NCBI RefSeq assembly: GCF_003316765.1
Contig: NZ_NIJF01000083.1
Span: forward strand, 1-64,000
Direction: 5' to 3'
Source: Bacillus sp. P14.5
GTDB taxonomy: Bacteria > Bacillota > Bacilli > Bacillales > Bacillaceae_B
Length of the DNA: 64,000 nucleotides
The notes under the pieces were generated by a model. It made no database searches, had not been told where the DNA came from, and saw only the letters and a program-made list of their open reading frames with translations. A program made the position numbers and the translations under genes. Positions 15,433-24,306 of this stretch are shown piece by piece (within the stretch, counting starts at the first letter, position 1; each line of letters starts with the position of its first letter).

Positions 15433-16675
15433 TGGATTTCTCTCCTTTTTCTATATAAAAACTGGATTTAGAAGGGGTGCTGATCAACCCTATCAAAACA
15501 ACAGAGACGAGGAGCATGAGAATCGATGCAGTAATAATACTATAACGAAGCGGAAACACATCTCCTGTAAAACCAATCAGCATAATGAAGACAATTTGAA
15601 GGATACTTTGAAGCATGCCGAATAGACTTGTAAACCTTCCCATCAAGTCAAAAGGGACATTGTTTTGGTAAAAGGTCATGAAGCCTGTCCCCCAAAAAGG
15701 ATTGAAAAACCCTAGAATTAAAAATCCGGCTGCCACTGACCAGAAAGAGAAGGAAAACGCGTAAAATAGATAACCTGCTGACACTAGTAAAAATCCAGAA
15801 CTCATCAAGACTTTGACCGAAAGCTTTGCCGATAGTGCGGAAACGACAGAAGCGCCCACTATTGAACCAATGCCTGTTATGCTGATTAAGAAACCGTATT
15901 CTGCCTCAGTAAGAAGCAGAATCTCCCTGGTAAAAACCACTTCCTGTGCATCCATGCCAAGAGCAATCACCATGAAAAATTGAGATAAAAAGTAAATGGC
16001 AGCAATGTAACCATGCTTGCGGGAAAACAGGTACACGACCCTCCAGTCCTCTCTTAACACGCCCAGTGTAATTTTCGTTCTTTCCAACTCAGCTTCCACA
16101 TCTGGAAGTGCATTAAGCATCACTGCTGAGATTAAAAAAGATACTGAGTTAATCCAGATCGATGCCTCAACAGATGCAAAAAGAATGAGCACTCCCGAAA
16201 TAGCTGGTCCCACCAAGAAGGCACTCGAGGTAATCAAGCTTCTGAATGAATTGAACCGTTTTCTGTCGGCTTCCGGTACGAGAGCTGTTATGTATGCAAT
16301 AGATGCAGGCTCAAAAAATGCTTTTGACAGAGATAAGAAGAATAGAACTACGTAAATTAAATAAACAGATTCACAAAATGGAATTAGAGCAACTAACAAG
16401 GCACGTGCAATATCAGTGCCGATCATTAGTTTTCGTTTATTCATTCTGTCAACGATGCTTCCAGACCAGAATTTTGTAAGAAGAGAAGCCGCCGGTCCGA
16501 TGATCCACAGACCTGCTACAGCAGCTGCAGAGCCTGTTAGCTGCAAAACCAGAATATTGATCGCCACGAGATAGATGAAGTCGCCAAAGGTCGAAATGCC
16601 GAGTCCAAATAACAACAAATTATTTTTGTTAAGCAAAGTAATAAGAAATCCCCCATGCAAATGCGTCTTTCTCAC
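15422..16675 (-). CDS. MFS transporter (MFS_3-type multidrug efflux)
   Basis: About 417 residues and 12 hydrophobic segments. The loop 2-3 motif is SGSIVDRMNKRKLMIGTD, typical of MFS exporters (D-R-x-x-R-K/R). The central loop of about 30 residues (PDVEAELERTKITLG) is cytoplasmic. The GTG at 16675 is the longest start; a TTG 39 nt later, 11 nt after GGGGGA, would begin LLNKNNLLLFGLG as family members do and is a real alternative. It lies upstream of and overlaps the NUDIX gene. Cargo unknown. Confidence 0.85.
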   Translation of the reverse strand: MRKTHLHGGFLITLLNKNNLLLFGLGISTFGDFIYLVAINILVLQLTGSAAAVAGLWIIGPAASLLTKFWSGSIVDRMNKRKLMIGTDIARALLVALIPFCESVYLIYVVLFFLSLSKAFFEPASIAYITALVPEADRKRFNSFRSLITSSAFLVGPAISGVLILFASVEASIWINSVSFLISAVMLNALPDVEAELERTKITLGVLREDWRVVYLFSRKHGYIAAIYFLSQFFMVIALGMDAQEVVFTREILLLTEAEYGFLISITGIGSIVGASVVSALSAKLSVKVLMSSGFLLVSAGYLFYAFSFSFWSVAAGFLILGFFNPFWGTGFMTFYQNNVPFDLMGRFTSLFGMLQSILQIVFIMLIGFTGDVFPLRYSIITASILMLLVSVVLIGLISTPSKSSFYIEKGEKSIDQ

Positions 16676-16862
16676 TAATTCTTCTATGAATTCGTGGATT
16701 CCTGTCTGGATAGGAAACCTTCACCAATTTGCCATAATCAATTAATGAAATTTGAGCGTATGTGGGATTCCATCTGTTCATGGTTCTCCTGTCGCATTTT
16801 GTCATATAGCCTATGTATGTACTAAGGTAAATGGCGAGCAGGCAGCCTTTAATCTCCCAGCC

Positions 16863-17320
16863 TCAAAGCATTATCGTCAAAAATTCCCTGTCTTCCATAA
16901 CCAGGTCGTAAGGCGATTTTATGATGGACCATTGAACATTTCTCTTCTTAGAAATTTCCAGGTCTTCTTTACCGGTCAGGGAAGTGAAGTATTCTAAAAT
17001 ACCACTGGCTTGAAGAGCTCCCTCCATATATCCATAGAGTATTTTTAAGCACTTCTCCTCTGCCTGTGTCCCTTTCAAGTGGTATTTAAACGGAATTTGA
17101 TTGGCATATGCAGCTACTCCATATTCGAAGGAAAAGTGCGGGCTATAGGAAATTTTCTTTTTTGATCAGCATCATAATTGTTTTCAAATAAAAGGTGCAC
17201 TGCATCAAGCTCAGTCTTGAAGATCATTGGCTTTTCCTGTGAGACCGGATTAGCACCGATCGATCCTTGAGGCAACTTAATTGGTGAGGCAATGTATATG
17301 TATTGAGTCAAAGAACTCAC
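16863..17320 (-). pseudogene. Frameshifted small gene of unknown function
   Basis: Two minus-strand frames join at about 17160: the first reads MSSLTQYIYIASPIKLPQ to NNYDADQK, the second continues YSPHFSFEYGVAAYANQIP to REFLTIML. Adding one A to the A6 run at 17159-17164 restores a continuous product of about 152 residues. The intact product has no domain I recognise. The clean junction suggests a recent mutation or a homopolymer error rather than old decay. Confidence 0.6.
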
Positions 17321-17415
17321 TTCCTTTTGATCTTGCTAGTACTGTCTGACATTGGAAAGAATTAACAGCCTTTATTAGGCCGTCGAATTTCTAAATGATC
17401 TTTAATATCGGCAAT

Positions 17416-17823
17416 TTAGAATTTATCCAGGAACAATGATTGAATCTTTTGAGCAGCCTTTAATGGCCTTATGTCCATAGAATGAAATTCCTTAATTGCC
17501 ACCCATACAGGCTCATAGCTTCCTCTTAATGGGTCCTGAAATTCCGCTGCCATGCCGCTGCCTGCTACTCCACTTTGGATTTCTGCCAGAAAATAAAACT
17601 GCTTTCCGTAATAATCGATGACGGTAAGACAACCCTTCAGCTCAACGGTCACACCGAGTTCTTCTTTTGCCTCACGTATGGCCGCCTCTTCCGGAGTCTC
17701 GCCAGTTTCAACGCCTCCACCTGGAAAAACGTAGTATTCTTCATCATTTTTCACCCGTTTTATTAGTAAAGCCATTCCATCTTCAATGATGACTACGGCC
17801 CCTCTATTTCTTACAACAATCAT
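17416..17823 (-). CDS. NUDIX hydrolase
   Basis: 135 residues. The Nudix box is complete (GVETGETPEEAAIREAKEEL then GV). VRNRGAVVIIEDGMALLIKR and YYVFPGGG frame the active site. It is a compact single-domain form. It ends with a helix LKAAQKIQSLFLDKF. It follows three genes on the same strand (18500-17845), probably in one transcript. Substrate unknown. Confidence 0.9.
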   Translation of the reverse strand: MIVVRNRGAVVIIEDGMALLIKRVKNDEEYYVFPGGGVETGETPEEAAIREAKEELGVTVELKGCLTVIDYYGKQFYFLAEIQSGVAGSGMAAEFQDPLRGSYEPVWVAIKEFHSMDIRPLKAAQKIQSLFLDKF

Positions 17824-17844
17824 CCTATCACCCCCTTGCCTCCT

Positions 17845-18027
17845 TTACTCCTTATCCTTCAGGAGCAGGTCCATTTTTTCTTCAATTCTGTCCAAACGTT
17901 TATTCCGCCCTTTTAGCCAAACCACTATTAATATCAGGATCGCAGCAGGTACGCCCAGCAATAAAATAAACATGAGTACCTGAAAAGCGATATCTCCCCC
18001 ATTAAAGTCGGCTTGTAATAAGTACAT
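17845..18027 (-). CDS. Small DUF4083-like membrane protein
   Basis: About 60 residues: short N-terminus, one TM segment (about 13-37, AFQVLMFILLLGVPAAILILIV), then a basic stretch KGRNKR and an amphipathic coil RLDRIEEKMDLLLKDKE, as in DUF4083 and PLDc_N-like small Bacillus membrane proteins. The ATG at 18027 is 7 nt from GAGGAG; the stop of the upstream acetyltransferase overlaps the earlier ATG. Function unknown. Confidence 0.72.
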   Translation of the reverse strand: MYLLQADFNGGDIAFQVLMFILLLGVPAAILILIVVWLKGRNKRLDRIEEKMDLLLKDKE

Positions 18028-18029
18028 TT

Positions 18030-18500
18030 TCATTCTCCTCTTCCGTGATTAGTCATTTTGACAAATTCATATGTGCTTCCGTTTGTCTCCTGCATGAACG
18101 TTTTAACTTGTATAAATCCCGCCTTTTGATAAACCCTGATTGCCCTTTTGTTGAATTGAGCTACTGAAAGGGAAAATTCAGCCGTTCCATAATGATCCCT
18201 GGCGAACTCTAATCCGTTTTGGAAGAACTCCAGCCCCAATCCCTTTCCGGTAATCTCCGGCTTCATCCCCAATCCAATATCGACATTGCTGCCGCTTTGA
18301 ACGAAACAAAAAAAGCCTATTATTTCTTCTTCTCTTCTCACAACGAAATAACCTTTACGATCAGAATGGAGAAACTCCTCCAGATCCTCTTTATCCTCTG
18401 TCATATCATAAAAAGAGTAGTCGCCATCATACTTCCAATTGAATGCGATTTCCTCTGCCATTTCCTGATTCATGCGTGAAAAGCTGTACATTTGTATCAC
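18030..18500 (-). CDS. GNAT family N-acetyltransferase
   Basis: 156 residues. Motif A region IGLGMKPEITGKGLGLEFF (acetyl-CoA pyrophosphate loop) and motif B YQKAGFIQVKTF are clear; RREEEIIGFFCFVQ is the preceding strand pair. The two adjacent genes downstream overlap or abut, so an operon with the small membrane protein and NUDIX gene is likely. It has the usual single-domain length. Acceptor unknown. Confidence 0.9.
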   Translation of the reverse strand: MIQMYSFSRMNQEMAEEIAFNWKYDGDYSFYDMTEDKEDLEEFLHSDRKGYFVVRREEEIIGFFCFVQSGSNVDIGLGMKPEITGKGLGLEFFQNGLEFARDHYGTAEFSLSVAQFNKRAIRVYQKAGFIQVKTFMQETNGSTYEFVKMTNHGRGE

Positions 18501-18641
18501 CTCTTTAAGCGAACTATTCTGAAAATATGTCCCTGTATAATCTTACCATCCTTATCATGATAATTGAAGATGCATTCTTTAAAGGCTTTACATAATCCTT
18601 GCTCACTCTAGTCAAACTATTACATGGAGGTGTTGGTTGTA

Positions 18642-19196
18642 ATGAGAAGAAAAAAAGTCAGCCGAACAGCGTCAATTCTGTTCTTAACATTTACTACATT
18701 GACAGGAGCCATCCTGCTGCCGTTTGCAATAGTCAAACGGTCATTCAAAGACTGGTTGATTGTTTTTCTTGTAGGAGTAATTGGTAATTCGACGATAGAT
18801 CGATACCTTGTCACGCAAGGTTATTTAAGATACCACATCAGACCTTTAAGAGAAAAAGTCAAAATTCACTTGCCATTTGACTATATCCATTATCCATTGA
18901 TGCTCCTCTATTACAACCAGTGGACCTTGAACAGCAATGCTGCCGGCATCATTTTTAAAATTTTTCCTATTATCATACCTCAAGTCATTATGGAAACGAT
19001 TGCTGAAAGAAAAACTGACTTAATCACCTGGAGGAAAGGCTGGACCTGGTATCACTCCTTTTTAAGCCTTTTTATTAAGCTTTTGATTTGCCGAGGAATC
19101 ATTTCTTTGGTGAGGATCATTAATAAAGACGCTATTTCTGTGAAGAATACACCTTTTGACAAAAATAAAAAACACCTCTCTTCTGAGAAGCGTTAA
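18642..19196 (+). CDS. CBO0543 family membrane protein
   Basis: 184 residues from ATG 18642, which has GGAGGTG 9 nt upstream (the earlier ATG 18624 overlaps the ribosome site). Four to five TM segments with family residues: FKDWLIVFLVGVIGNSTID, the YIHYPLMLLYYNQWT segment, PQVIMETIAERKTDLI and KGWTWYHSF. CBO0543 proteins are common in spore formers; role unknown. It converges with and overlaps the YrhK-like gene by 4 bp. Confidence 0.83.
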   Translation: MRRKKVSRTASILFLTFTTLTGAILLPFAIVKRSFKDWLIVFLVGVIGNSTIDRYLVTQGYLRYHIRPLREKVKIHLPFDYIHYPLMLLYYNQWTLNSNAAGIIFKIFPIIIPQVIMETIAERKTDLITWRKGWTWYHSFLSLFIKLLICRGIISLVRIINKDAISVKNTPFDKNKKHLSSEKR

Positions 19197-19501
19197 TAAT
19201 TATTACCTTGAAAGTCCTCTTTGGAGAACCGTTTAAGATGGATATCTCTTGCAATATGAATAAACGCACGGGAAATCATGAAGAAGCTGCCCGCCAGAAA
19301 GAAGCTGGTCGCCAATACCCTTTCAGCATCCGTCATGAAAAGTATACTTCCTATCATATAAAGGATTCCAAGCAGGAAGTCATTCATATAACCAATGATT
19401 CTATATCTGTTCCTGATCATAATTTTTTTCTTTCTGCTTAAATGTATCTGGAGACCGCTATCTTCCAGCTCTTCTGCTCTTTCCTTTAACTTTTCAAACA
19501 T
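19193..19501 (-). CDS. YrhK-domain membrane protein
   Basis: 102 residues: charged N-terminus with LKERAEELEDSG, then RYRIIGYMNDFLLGILYMIGSILFM and a second TM (TSFFLAGSFFMISRAFIHIARDIHL). The N-D-x-x-x-G plus G-S-x-x-F pattern in two helices is the YrhK domain. Such proteins are small integral membrane proteins of unknown role. Good start with AAGAGGTGACAT upstream. Confidence 0.8.
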   Translation of the reverse strand: MFEKLKERAEELEDSGLQIHLSRKKKIMIRNRYRIIGYMNDFLLGILYMIGSILFMTDAERVLATSFFLAGSFFMISRAFIHIARDIHLKRFSKEDFQGNNY

Positions 19502-19582
19502 GCTATGTCACCTCTTGTTGTCAGAATTTCATCTTTAATTTTTCTATTAGAGTTTTTAATACCCAATTAATTTACATTTAAA

Positions 19583-19749
19583 ATGGATTATGTAAAAAAA
19601 TTGTATTTCGTTCAGACGACCTACCTTCTAGAAAACTCTTTCTTGCTCCGCTTATTTTTAAAAAAGCACAGGAAACAGCTAAAGGAGAAATTCCGCTTAT
19701 TGTAGATTATTCATATCCTTCACAGGAAAACCACCTGTATGAATGGTAA
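19583..19749 (+). pseudogene. Possible decayed coding remnant
   Basis: A plus-strand frame reads SRKLFLAPLIFKKAQETAKG then EIPLIVDYSYPSQENHLYEW and a stop at 19747. It has protein-like composition but no start codon in frame; an ATG at 19583 lies in another frame. A second stretch near 20026-20076 ends QVLQLKAALHELDKHK. The 600-bp gap 19502-20098 may hold the remains of one gene. I do not recognise the family. Confidence 0.3.
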
Positions 19750-20098
19750 GAGGTGTTAGGGAAACCTGCTTATCCCCTCATGAAAGAAGATTTTTAATAC
19801 CAGCTTTGAGTTCTCACCCCACCCGGAAAAGCCCGAGGTTTTCAAGAAAATAAAAAAGAAACCAGCCAATCTCCATGGCAAGTTTCCATTCTAAAGACCT
19901 ATAATGATGCCCATTTTCGACCCATATATTCAGCAAAAGCACGTCAAAGCGAAGGTAAGGATTCCCTCTGCCCGTTTTGTTGTTGTTATGTCCGTGACTT
20001 ATTACTAACAGCATTCATTACTGAACCAGGTCTTGCAGCTCAAAGCAGCACTGCATGAGCTTGATAAACATAAATAAAGGCTGCAATAACAATCAGAG

Positions 20099-21091
20099 TT
20101 ATAAACCTTTTCCCTTGGCAGCTGTCAATACCTTACTCTTCTGCTGTATTTCCAGCTTTCTCGTAAATATACTATGAATCAGCATACCTATTACGATAAT
20201 AAAGAGCCCGGCCATTGCAATTCTGTTGGGGAAGGGAGCGGAAAGAAGCAGGATTTCACCGATGATAACAAATAGTACCTGAGTAGATTGAGTGGCTTCG
20301 ACGGCGGCCAGTTTTGCCTGATCGCCTTTCGCTTTATCTGTAGCGATAAAAAACAGTGTGGTGGCAATCACGCCTGAGCAAATGGCGATTATGAAGGATT
20401 GCAGTATTTGATTTGTACCAGGCAATCCTGATTCCGTCAATCCAAATGCTGCTATGACCAACCAAAACGGGATGGTGGCCACCGTCATTCCGAGTACCCT
20501 TTGGAAAGTGTCCAGCTTCCCTCCGCACAGCTCCATCATCTTTCGGTTTCCCAGTGGATAGGCAAAAGCAGCAATCAGTACCGGCAAAATACCGACAATC
20601 ATCATATCCCGTGAAACCCCTCCTGATGCCTGCTGCCATTGAATCAAAATGACACCCGCAAGAATCAGAATGGAAATAAGCAATGCCTTCACAGGGATTT
20701 TCTGCCTGACCATTCTCTTTTCTGTGTTATCATTCTCCTTCATGAAAAAAAGAGGTCCCAGCAAGACACCAGCCACAACCGTCAATTGCCAAGTTCCTGC
20801 TACAAGCCAGCCAGGTCCATAAGCAGCGGCAAAGGTTATGGGAGCATAAAACAAGACAAAACCAACAAAGCTCCATCCCAGCCATTGAAGTGGATGTTTC
20901 CTCATCTCATTAAGAAGCGGCATAAGGTTCTTCCTGGCTAGGACGATGATTATGAGAAACGGCACCATAAAGAAAAATCTTAAGGAAGAACTCCAAAGCC
21001 AGCTGCCGCCAGCCAGCTCCATTGATCTGTTCAAAATGAATGTAACAGCAAAAAACATCGAGGCTAAAACCCCCAGAAAAAGCTCCCTCAT
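20099..21091 (-). CDS. EmrE-type multidrug resistance efflux transporter family protein
   Basis: About 330 residues and nine to ten TM segments in the DMT-like fold of the PF13536 'EmrE' family. Landmarks are MRELFLGVLASMFFAVTFILN at the start, LFYAPITFAAAYGPGWLVAG, PVLIAAFAYPLGNRKMM and AAVEATQSTQVLFVIIGEI. The start at 21091 is preceded by GGCGGTG at 6 nt; the longer frame from 21142 begins with an Asn/Tyr/Lys-rich stretch unlike the family. It is a single gene; substrate unknown. Confidence 0.85.
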   Translation of the reverse strand: MRELFLGVLASMFFAVTFILNRSMELAGGSWLWSSSLRFFFMVPFLIIIVLARKNLMPLLNEMRKHPLQWLGWSFVGFVLFYAPITFAAAYGPGWLVAGTWQLTVVAGVLLGPLFFMKENDNTEKRMVRQKIPVKALLISILILAGVILIQWQQASGGVSRDMMIVGILPVLIAAFAYPLGNRKMMELCGGKLDTFQRVLGMTVATIPFWLVIAAFGLTESGLPGTNQILQSFIIAICSGVIATTLFFIATDKAKGDQAKLAAVEATQSTQVLFVIIGEILLLSAPFPNRIAMAGLFIIVIGMLIHSIFTRKLEIQQKSKVLTAAKGKGL

Positions 21092-21313
21092 CTGAACACC
21101 GCCGTTCTTTTTATCGTTATTATAATATATGTTAATGGTCAATAAAATTTCTGCCTATCAAGGATTGGCTTTTCTTAAACCTTCCTCTCTTCACTTTCCT
21201 GCCATTGAGGACAGATGGCTTGATCACAAAAGTTCTATAAGAATTGCGAAATATGTAAGCCTCTTCCACTTGATTCCTGATCATTACTATACCTTCCTTT
21301 CGATTGATCTCCT

Positions 21314-21649
21314 TTAATCAATTACCTTCTCTGAATAGATATAGCTTTGAATCAAAGGCGGAAGCAAAAAGAGTATCGGCGAAAAGGCAATGATGACAGA
21401 CAACGGTTCCTTTACAGTTGGCAGGAAAATCAGGACTATTCCGAAAAGCAATTCTTGGACGGACCAGATCATCAGCATCAGGCCGCCGTACTTATTGATC
21501 TTATACCATGCTTCCTCCGACTGAAAAGAACTAGGAAACCTGACACCATAAAAGTAATTCATCTTCACCTTTTTCAAGTACAATGGGATACTCAAGCCAA
21601 TGCAGAGAATGGCCACTGTTATGAGTATGACACCCATTCCAATATTCAT
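21314..21649 (-). CDS. SdpI/YhfL family membrane protein
   Basis: About 111 residues with three TM segments. The family signature lies between TM1 and TM2: MNYFYGVRFPSSFQSEEAWYKINKYGG, i.e. Y-G-x-R-x-P ... W-x-x-x-N-x-x-G as in SdpI immunity-type proteins. SdpI protects Bacillus from the SdpC toxin, but most relatives have no known toxin, and no sdpABC is present here. ATG 21649 is taken; a GTG 9 nt earlier is possible. Confidence 0.82.
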   Translation of the reverse strand: MNIGMGVILITVAILCIGLSIPLYLKKVKMNYFYGVRFPSSFQSEEAWYKINKYGGLMLMIWSVQELLFGIVLIFLPTVKEPLSVIIAFSPILFLLPPLIQSYIYSEKVID

Positions 21650-21673
21650 TTTCCTCACCTCACTCCGATAAAA

Positions 21674-21967
21674 TCACGGGGCTATTCGTCCATCGGTGAT
21701 CGAATTAAAATTTGTAATCAGATACACAAGAAGCCCCGCTGAGATAATAAATAAGAGAATCTCGGATACGTCGACCTTTCTTTCATAAAAGAAAAACTTA
21801 CAGACCTGGAAAATCATCATCCCTGTCAGCATAACCCCGGCGTACAGCCATTCATCGATTTTGGTTGAGGTGAAGAAGATTAGACAGAAGAAAACAATCA
21901 GGCCACTTACTGTCAGAATCCTTTTGATCTTTGAATAATATTCTTGGTTAAAGAAAACTTTTTTCAT
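21674..21967 (-). CDS. Small three-TM membrane protein, unknown
   Basis: 97 residues with TM segments at about 15-34, 40-58 and 68-86, and a basic N-terminus (NQEYYSKIKR). AGGAGG-like site close to the ATG (ATAGGAGGCAGT). It ends 16 bp before the SdpI-like start region, so the two are probably co-transcribed. No family recognised. Confidence 0.68.
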   Translation of the reverse strand: MKKVFFNQEYYSKIKRILTVSGLIVFFCLIFFTSTKIDEWLYAGVMLTGMMIFQVCKFFFYERKVDVSEILLFIISAGLLVYLITNFNSITDGRIAP

Positions 21968-22132
21968 ACTGCCTCCTATTCATCAAGCCTTCTCAAATAA
22001 TCATGGGAGTGTTCCTCCATTATCATTGAGGTCTTGACTCAATCCGTTTTATTGGTATTAGTCTGCAGGAAGACTCTCTCCGCATCATTCGTCTTTCAAA
22101 AAGCAGGTGTTTTCTTCTCTGTCAGTATTTCT

Positions 22133-23035
22133 TTATTCTTCAGATAAAAATCGAGTGACCACTTCTGTGAATTCTTCCGGTGATTCATAATGTGGAGTAT
22201 GTCCGCAATTATGAAAAGTGTAAACCCTGCCGTTCTTTGTTTCATTGAACGCTGAAATCTGCACCGAACATGGGACAGGATCGCAATCTCCCTTTAACAA
22301 AAGCATTGTATGAGGCAGTTCTTTCAGTTCTGTAATAAGTGAACGAAAAATCTTCCCTTCCTTCCTCAAAAGCTCGTAATGAATCTCTGACCGGTCATAG
22401 AAAGTTTCCCACTCTTCGTCACTATAAATTGAATAATCCACTCCTGAACCTAATTCAAATTTGTAGATCCTCATCCGTTCATTCCCAAGCAAGTCGCTGT
22501 AGTCCATATACTTTTCTGTCAGTTCACGGTTACTGACAGATTTATCTGTATCTGCCAGCGCCCTGCACTCTTTCGCTTGCTTGTGTTTACTTGACTGCTC
22601 CAATAAAAGAGCTGTTTTTCTTAACAGGCTTCTTGAAGTCAATTCAAAATCAAAGGTTGGTCCCTCAAAAATTATTTTCTGAATGGATCCAGGATATTCA
22701 GATGCGTATAAAACACTGAGGAATCCGCCGAACGAGTGGCCAATCAACGACCACTTCCGAATATTAAGGTGCTCTCTCAAAGCCTCGCAGTCTTCAATAA
22801 TATCATCCAGCGAAAATCCCTCACCAGGTTGAACCTCTTCCGATCTGCAGACACCTCTTTGGTCAATCGCCACAACAAAAAAGGCTTCTGCCAGTTTTTC
22901 TGCCTGTTCATAAAAATCGTAACAGCTCTCACCCGGTCCCCCGTGCAAATAAAGTACTGCCCCCTTTTCTGGTGATCCGTACACTTCAACATAAAGTTCT
23001 TTTCTCCTTATCTTGATTCTATTGCCCTGCTTCAT
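22133..23035 (-). CDS. Alpha/beta hydrolase, proline-iminopeptidase-like
   Basis: 300 residues. The oxyanion motif LYLHGGPGE, the DQRGVCRSE segment and the nucleophile elbow GHSFGG are intact; the acid and base are in LLLKGDCDPVPC and HNCGHTPHYESP. HGGPG is the hallmark of the proline iminopeptidase/S33 group. The cap domain (about 130-225) is helical. The start follows the acetyltransferase stop directly, so three genes (24081, 23605, 23035) form an overlapping set. Peptide or ester substrate unknown. Confidence 0.86.
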   Translation of the reverse strand: MKQGNRIKIRRKELYVEVYGSPEKGAVLYLHGGPGESCYDFYEQAEKLAEAFFVVAIDQRGVCRSEEVQPGEGFSLDDIIEDCEALREHLNIRKWSLIGHSFGGFLSVLYASEYPGSIQKIIFEGPTFDFELTSRSLLRKTALLLEQSSKHKQAKECRALADTDKSVSNRELTEKYMDYSDLLGNERMRIYKFELGSGVDYSIYSDEEWETFYDRSEIHYELLRKEGKIFRSLITELKELPHTMLLLKGDCDPVPCSVQISAFNETKNGRVYTFHNCGHTPHYESPEEFTEVVTRFLSEE

Positions 23036-23605
23036 CTAACTCCCTCTCTCATTTCTTTTCCAATCCCTCTTCAATAAGGAATAAGTAAAATGGTCGTAAT
23101 ATTTTCCTCTATATAAGTGCTTTTCTCTGTATATACCTTCCCTTATAAAGCCGAGGGATTCCAACAGATGTATGGAACGCAGATTATCCAGCGCCACAAA
23201 TGCATTGATTCTGTTTAAGTCCATATTGGCAAACCCGTTGTTAATCGCAGCAATCAGCGCTTCTTTCATATAACCCTTTCCCCAGAAATCCTTCCAGAGA
23301 TTATAGCCGATTTCGACAATATTATTCTCCCTGTCCCATGAGTCAAAGCCGCACGTTCCAATAACTTCCTGGCTGCTTCGTTTCAAAATGCACCAGCGGT
23401 TATTTCCCTGCTCTTCCGGATTCGAGTTCCATTGAATAAATTCCTTCACTTGCTCTCTATTTGTATAAACCTCTTCATCATAGAGGTACTCACAAACGTC
23501 TTCATCACTGTAAAGCTTGAAAATAAACTCTGTGTCTTCCAGCCTGACATTTCGCAGGTATAGTCTGTCTGTATACAAATCCGGAAATTTTCGTCCAACC
23601 TTCAT
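23036..23605 (-). CDS. RimJ/RimL-type GNAT acetyltransferase
   Basis: 189 residues. The RimJ/L pattern TDRLYLRNVRLEDTEFIFKL opens the protein; motif A is IGYNLWKDFWGKGYMKEAL and motif B is NAFVALDNLRSIHLLESLGF. The start ATG overlaps the stop of the preceding gene (ATGA), and its stop abuts the hydrolase start. Acceptor unknown, with ribosomal-protein or antibiotic N-acetylation known for the group. Confidence 0.9.
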   Translation of the reverse strand: MKVGRKFPDLYTDRLYLRNVRLEDTEFIFKLYSDEDVCEYLYDEEVYTNREQVKEFIQWNSNPEEQGNNRWCILKRSSQEVIGTCGFDSWDRENNIVEIGYNLWKDFWGKGYMKEALIAAINNGFANMDLNRINAFVALDNLRSIHLLESLGFIREGIYREKHLYRGKYYDHFTYSLLKRDWKRNERGS

Positions 23606-24081
23606 AATTTATTCACCACTCTTCTGTTAATGAAATTTTTGTTTTTCAGGAGAATCAAGGCAGAAAAACAGAACAGCAGCAAGGAAGTATACCTCAAGGC
23701 CCCGAGAAAGACAGCGGTCCCTTGCTCTGCGGGCTGCACAAATAAAGAACTTATAAAGAGCAGGAGGTAGACTGCCAAAACCAGGCGCGATTTATTTTTA
23801 TGTATAAATGGAAAAACTGCCGTAAAAATGATCAGCAGGATAAATACAACCATGGATGATGGAAAAAACGGCCTGAATTTTATCGCATACAGAAAATAGT
23901 CCAGCTGTGAGATTGCCGACTTCTCCATGATCTCTCCTCCATTCATCATCTGAGAGAAGACAGCAGTATACTTCCACTGCTCAGGATTATCTGTTAAGGC
24001 GCTTCCTTCATATAGCGAAAACAATCCTGTCATCACTACAAAAAGGATTAATGTTGAAAGAATAATACTTTTATATTTCAC
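23602..24081 (-). CDS. DUF4306 (YjdJ-like) membrane protein
   Basis: 159 residues. N-terminal TM, then LYEGSALTDNPEQWKYTAVFS and SAISQLDYFLYAIKFRPFFP, then three TM segments. The W/LYEGS, WKYTxxFS and QLDxFxYAxKF pieces match my memory of DUF4306/YjdJ. A good site (CCAGGTGAA) precedes ATG. First gene of the overlapping set that continues with the GNAT and hydrolase. Function unknown. Confidence 0.7.
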   Translation of the reverse strand: MKYKSIILSTLILFVVMTGLFSLYEGSALTDNPEQWKYTAVFSQMMNGGEIMEKSAISQLDYFLYAIKFRPFFPSSMVVFILLIIFTAVFPFIHKNKSRLVLAVYLLLFISSLFVQPAEQGTAVFLGALRYTSLLLFCFSALILLKNKNFINRRVVNKL

Positions 24082-24259
24082 CTGGAACGACTCTCCTTTT
24101 TAATAGAGCAAAAATTTTACACCCGACATAGGAATATTCACTTTATTTTAACATGAAAGTTTTACATTTTTGGTTATAATAGGTAAACATGAAGGAAATT
24201 CATGAATAGTTGTAAACAGGTACACACTGTAAATCAACTTCTACGCTTCGCATTTATTC

Positions 24260-24291
24260 AAAAAAGACCCTCTCATTCGAGAAGGTCTTTC
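24260..24291 (-). terminator. Terminator of the methyltransferase gene
   Basis: AAAGACC-C-TCTC pairs with GAGA-A-GGTCTTT, with a T run on the minus strand, 16 bp after the methyltransferase stop. Confidence 0.82.
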
Positions 24292-24306
24292 TCCAATATG
24301 AAACTA

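Noticed and set aside
19814-20014. Minus-strand 66-codon frame
   Set aside because: No ribosome site and no family; lies in a region with plus-strand remnants.
21314-21967. Sdp toxin-immunity locus
   Set aside because: The SdpI-like protein stands without sdpA, sdpB or sdpC genes.
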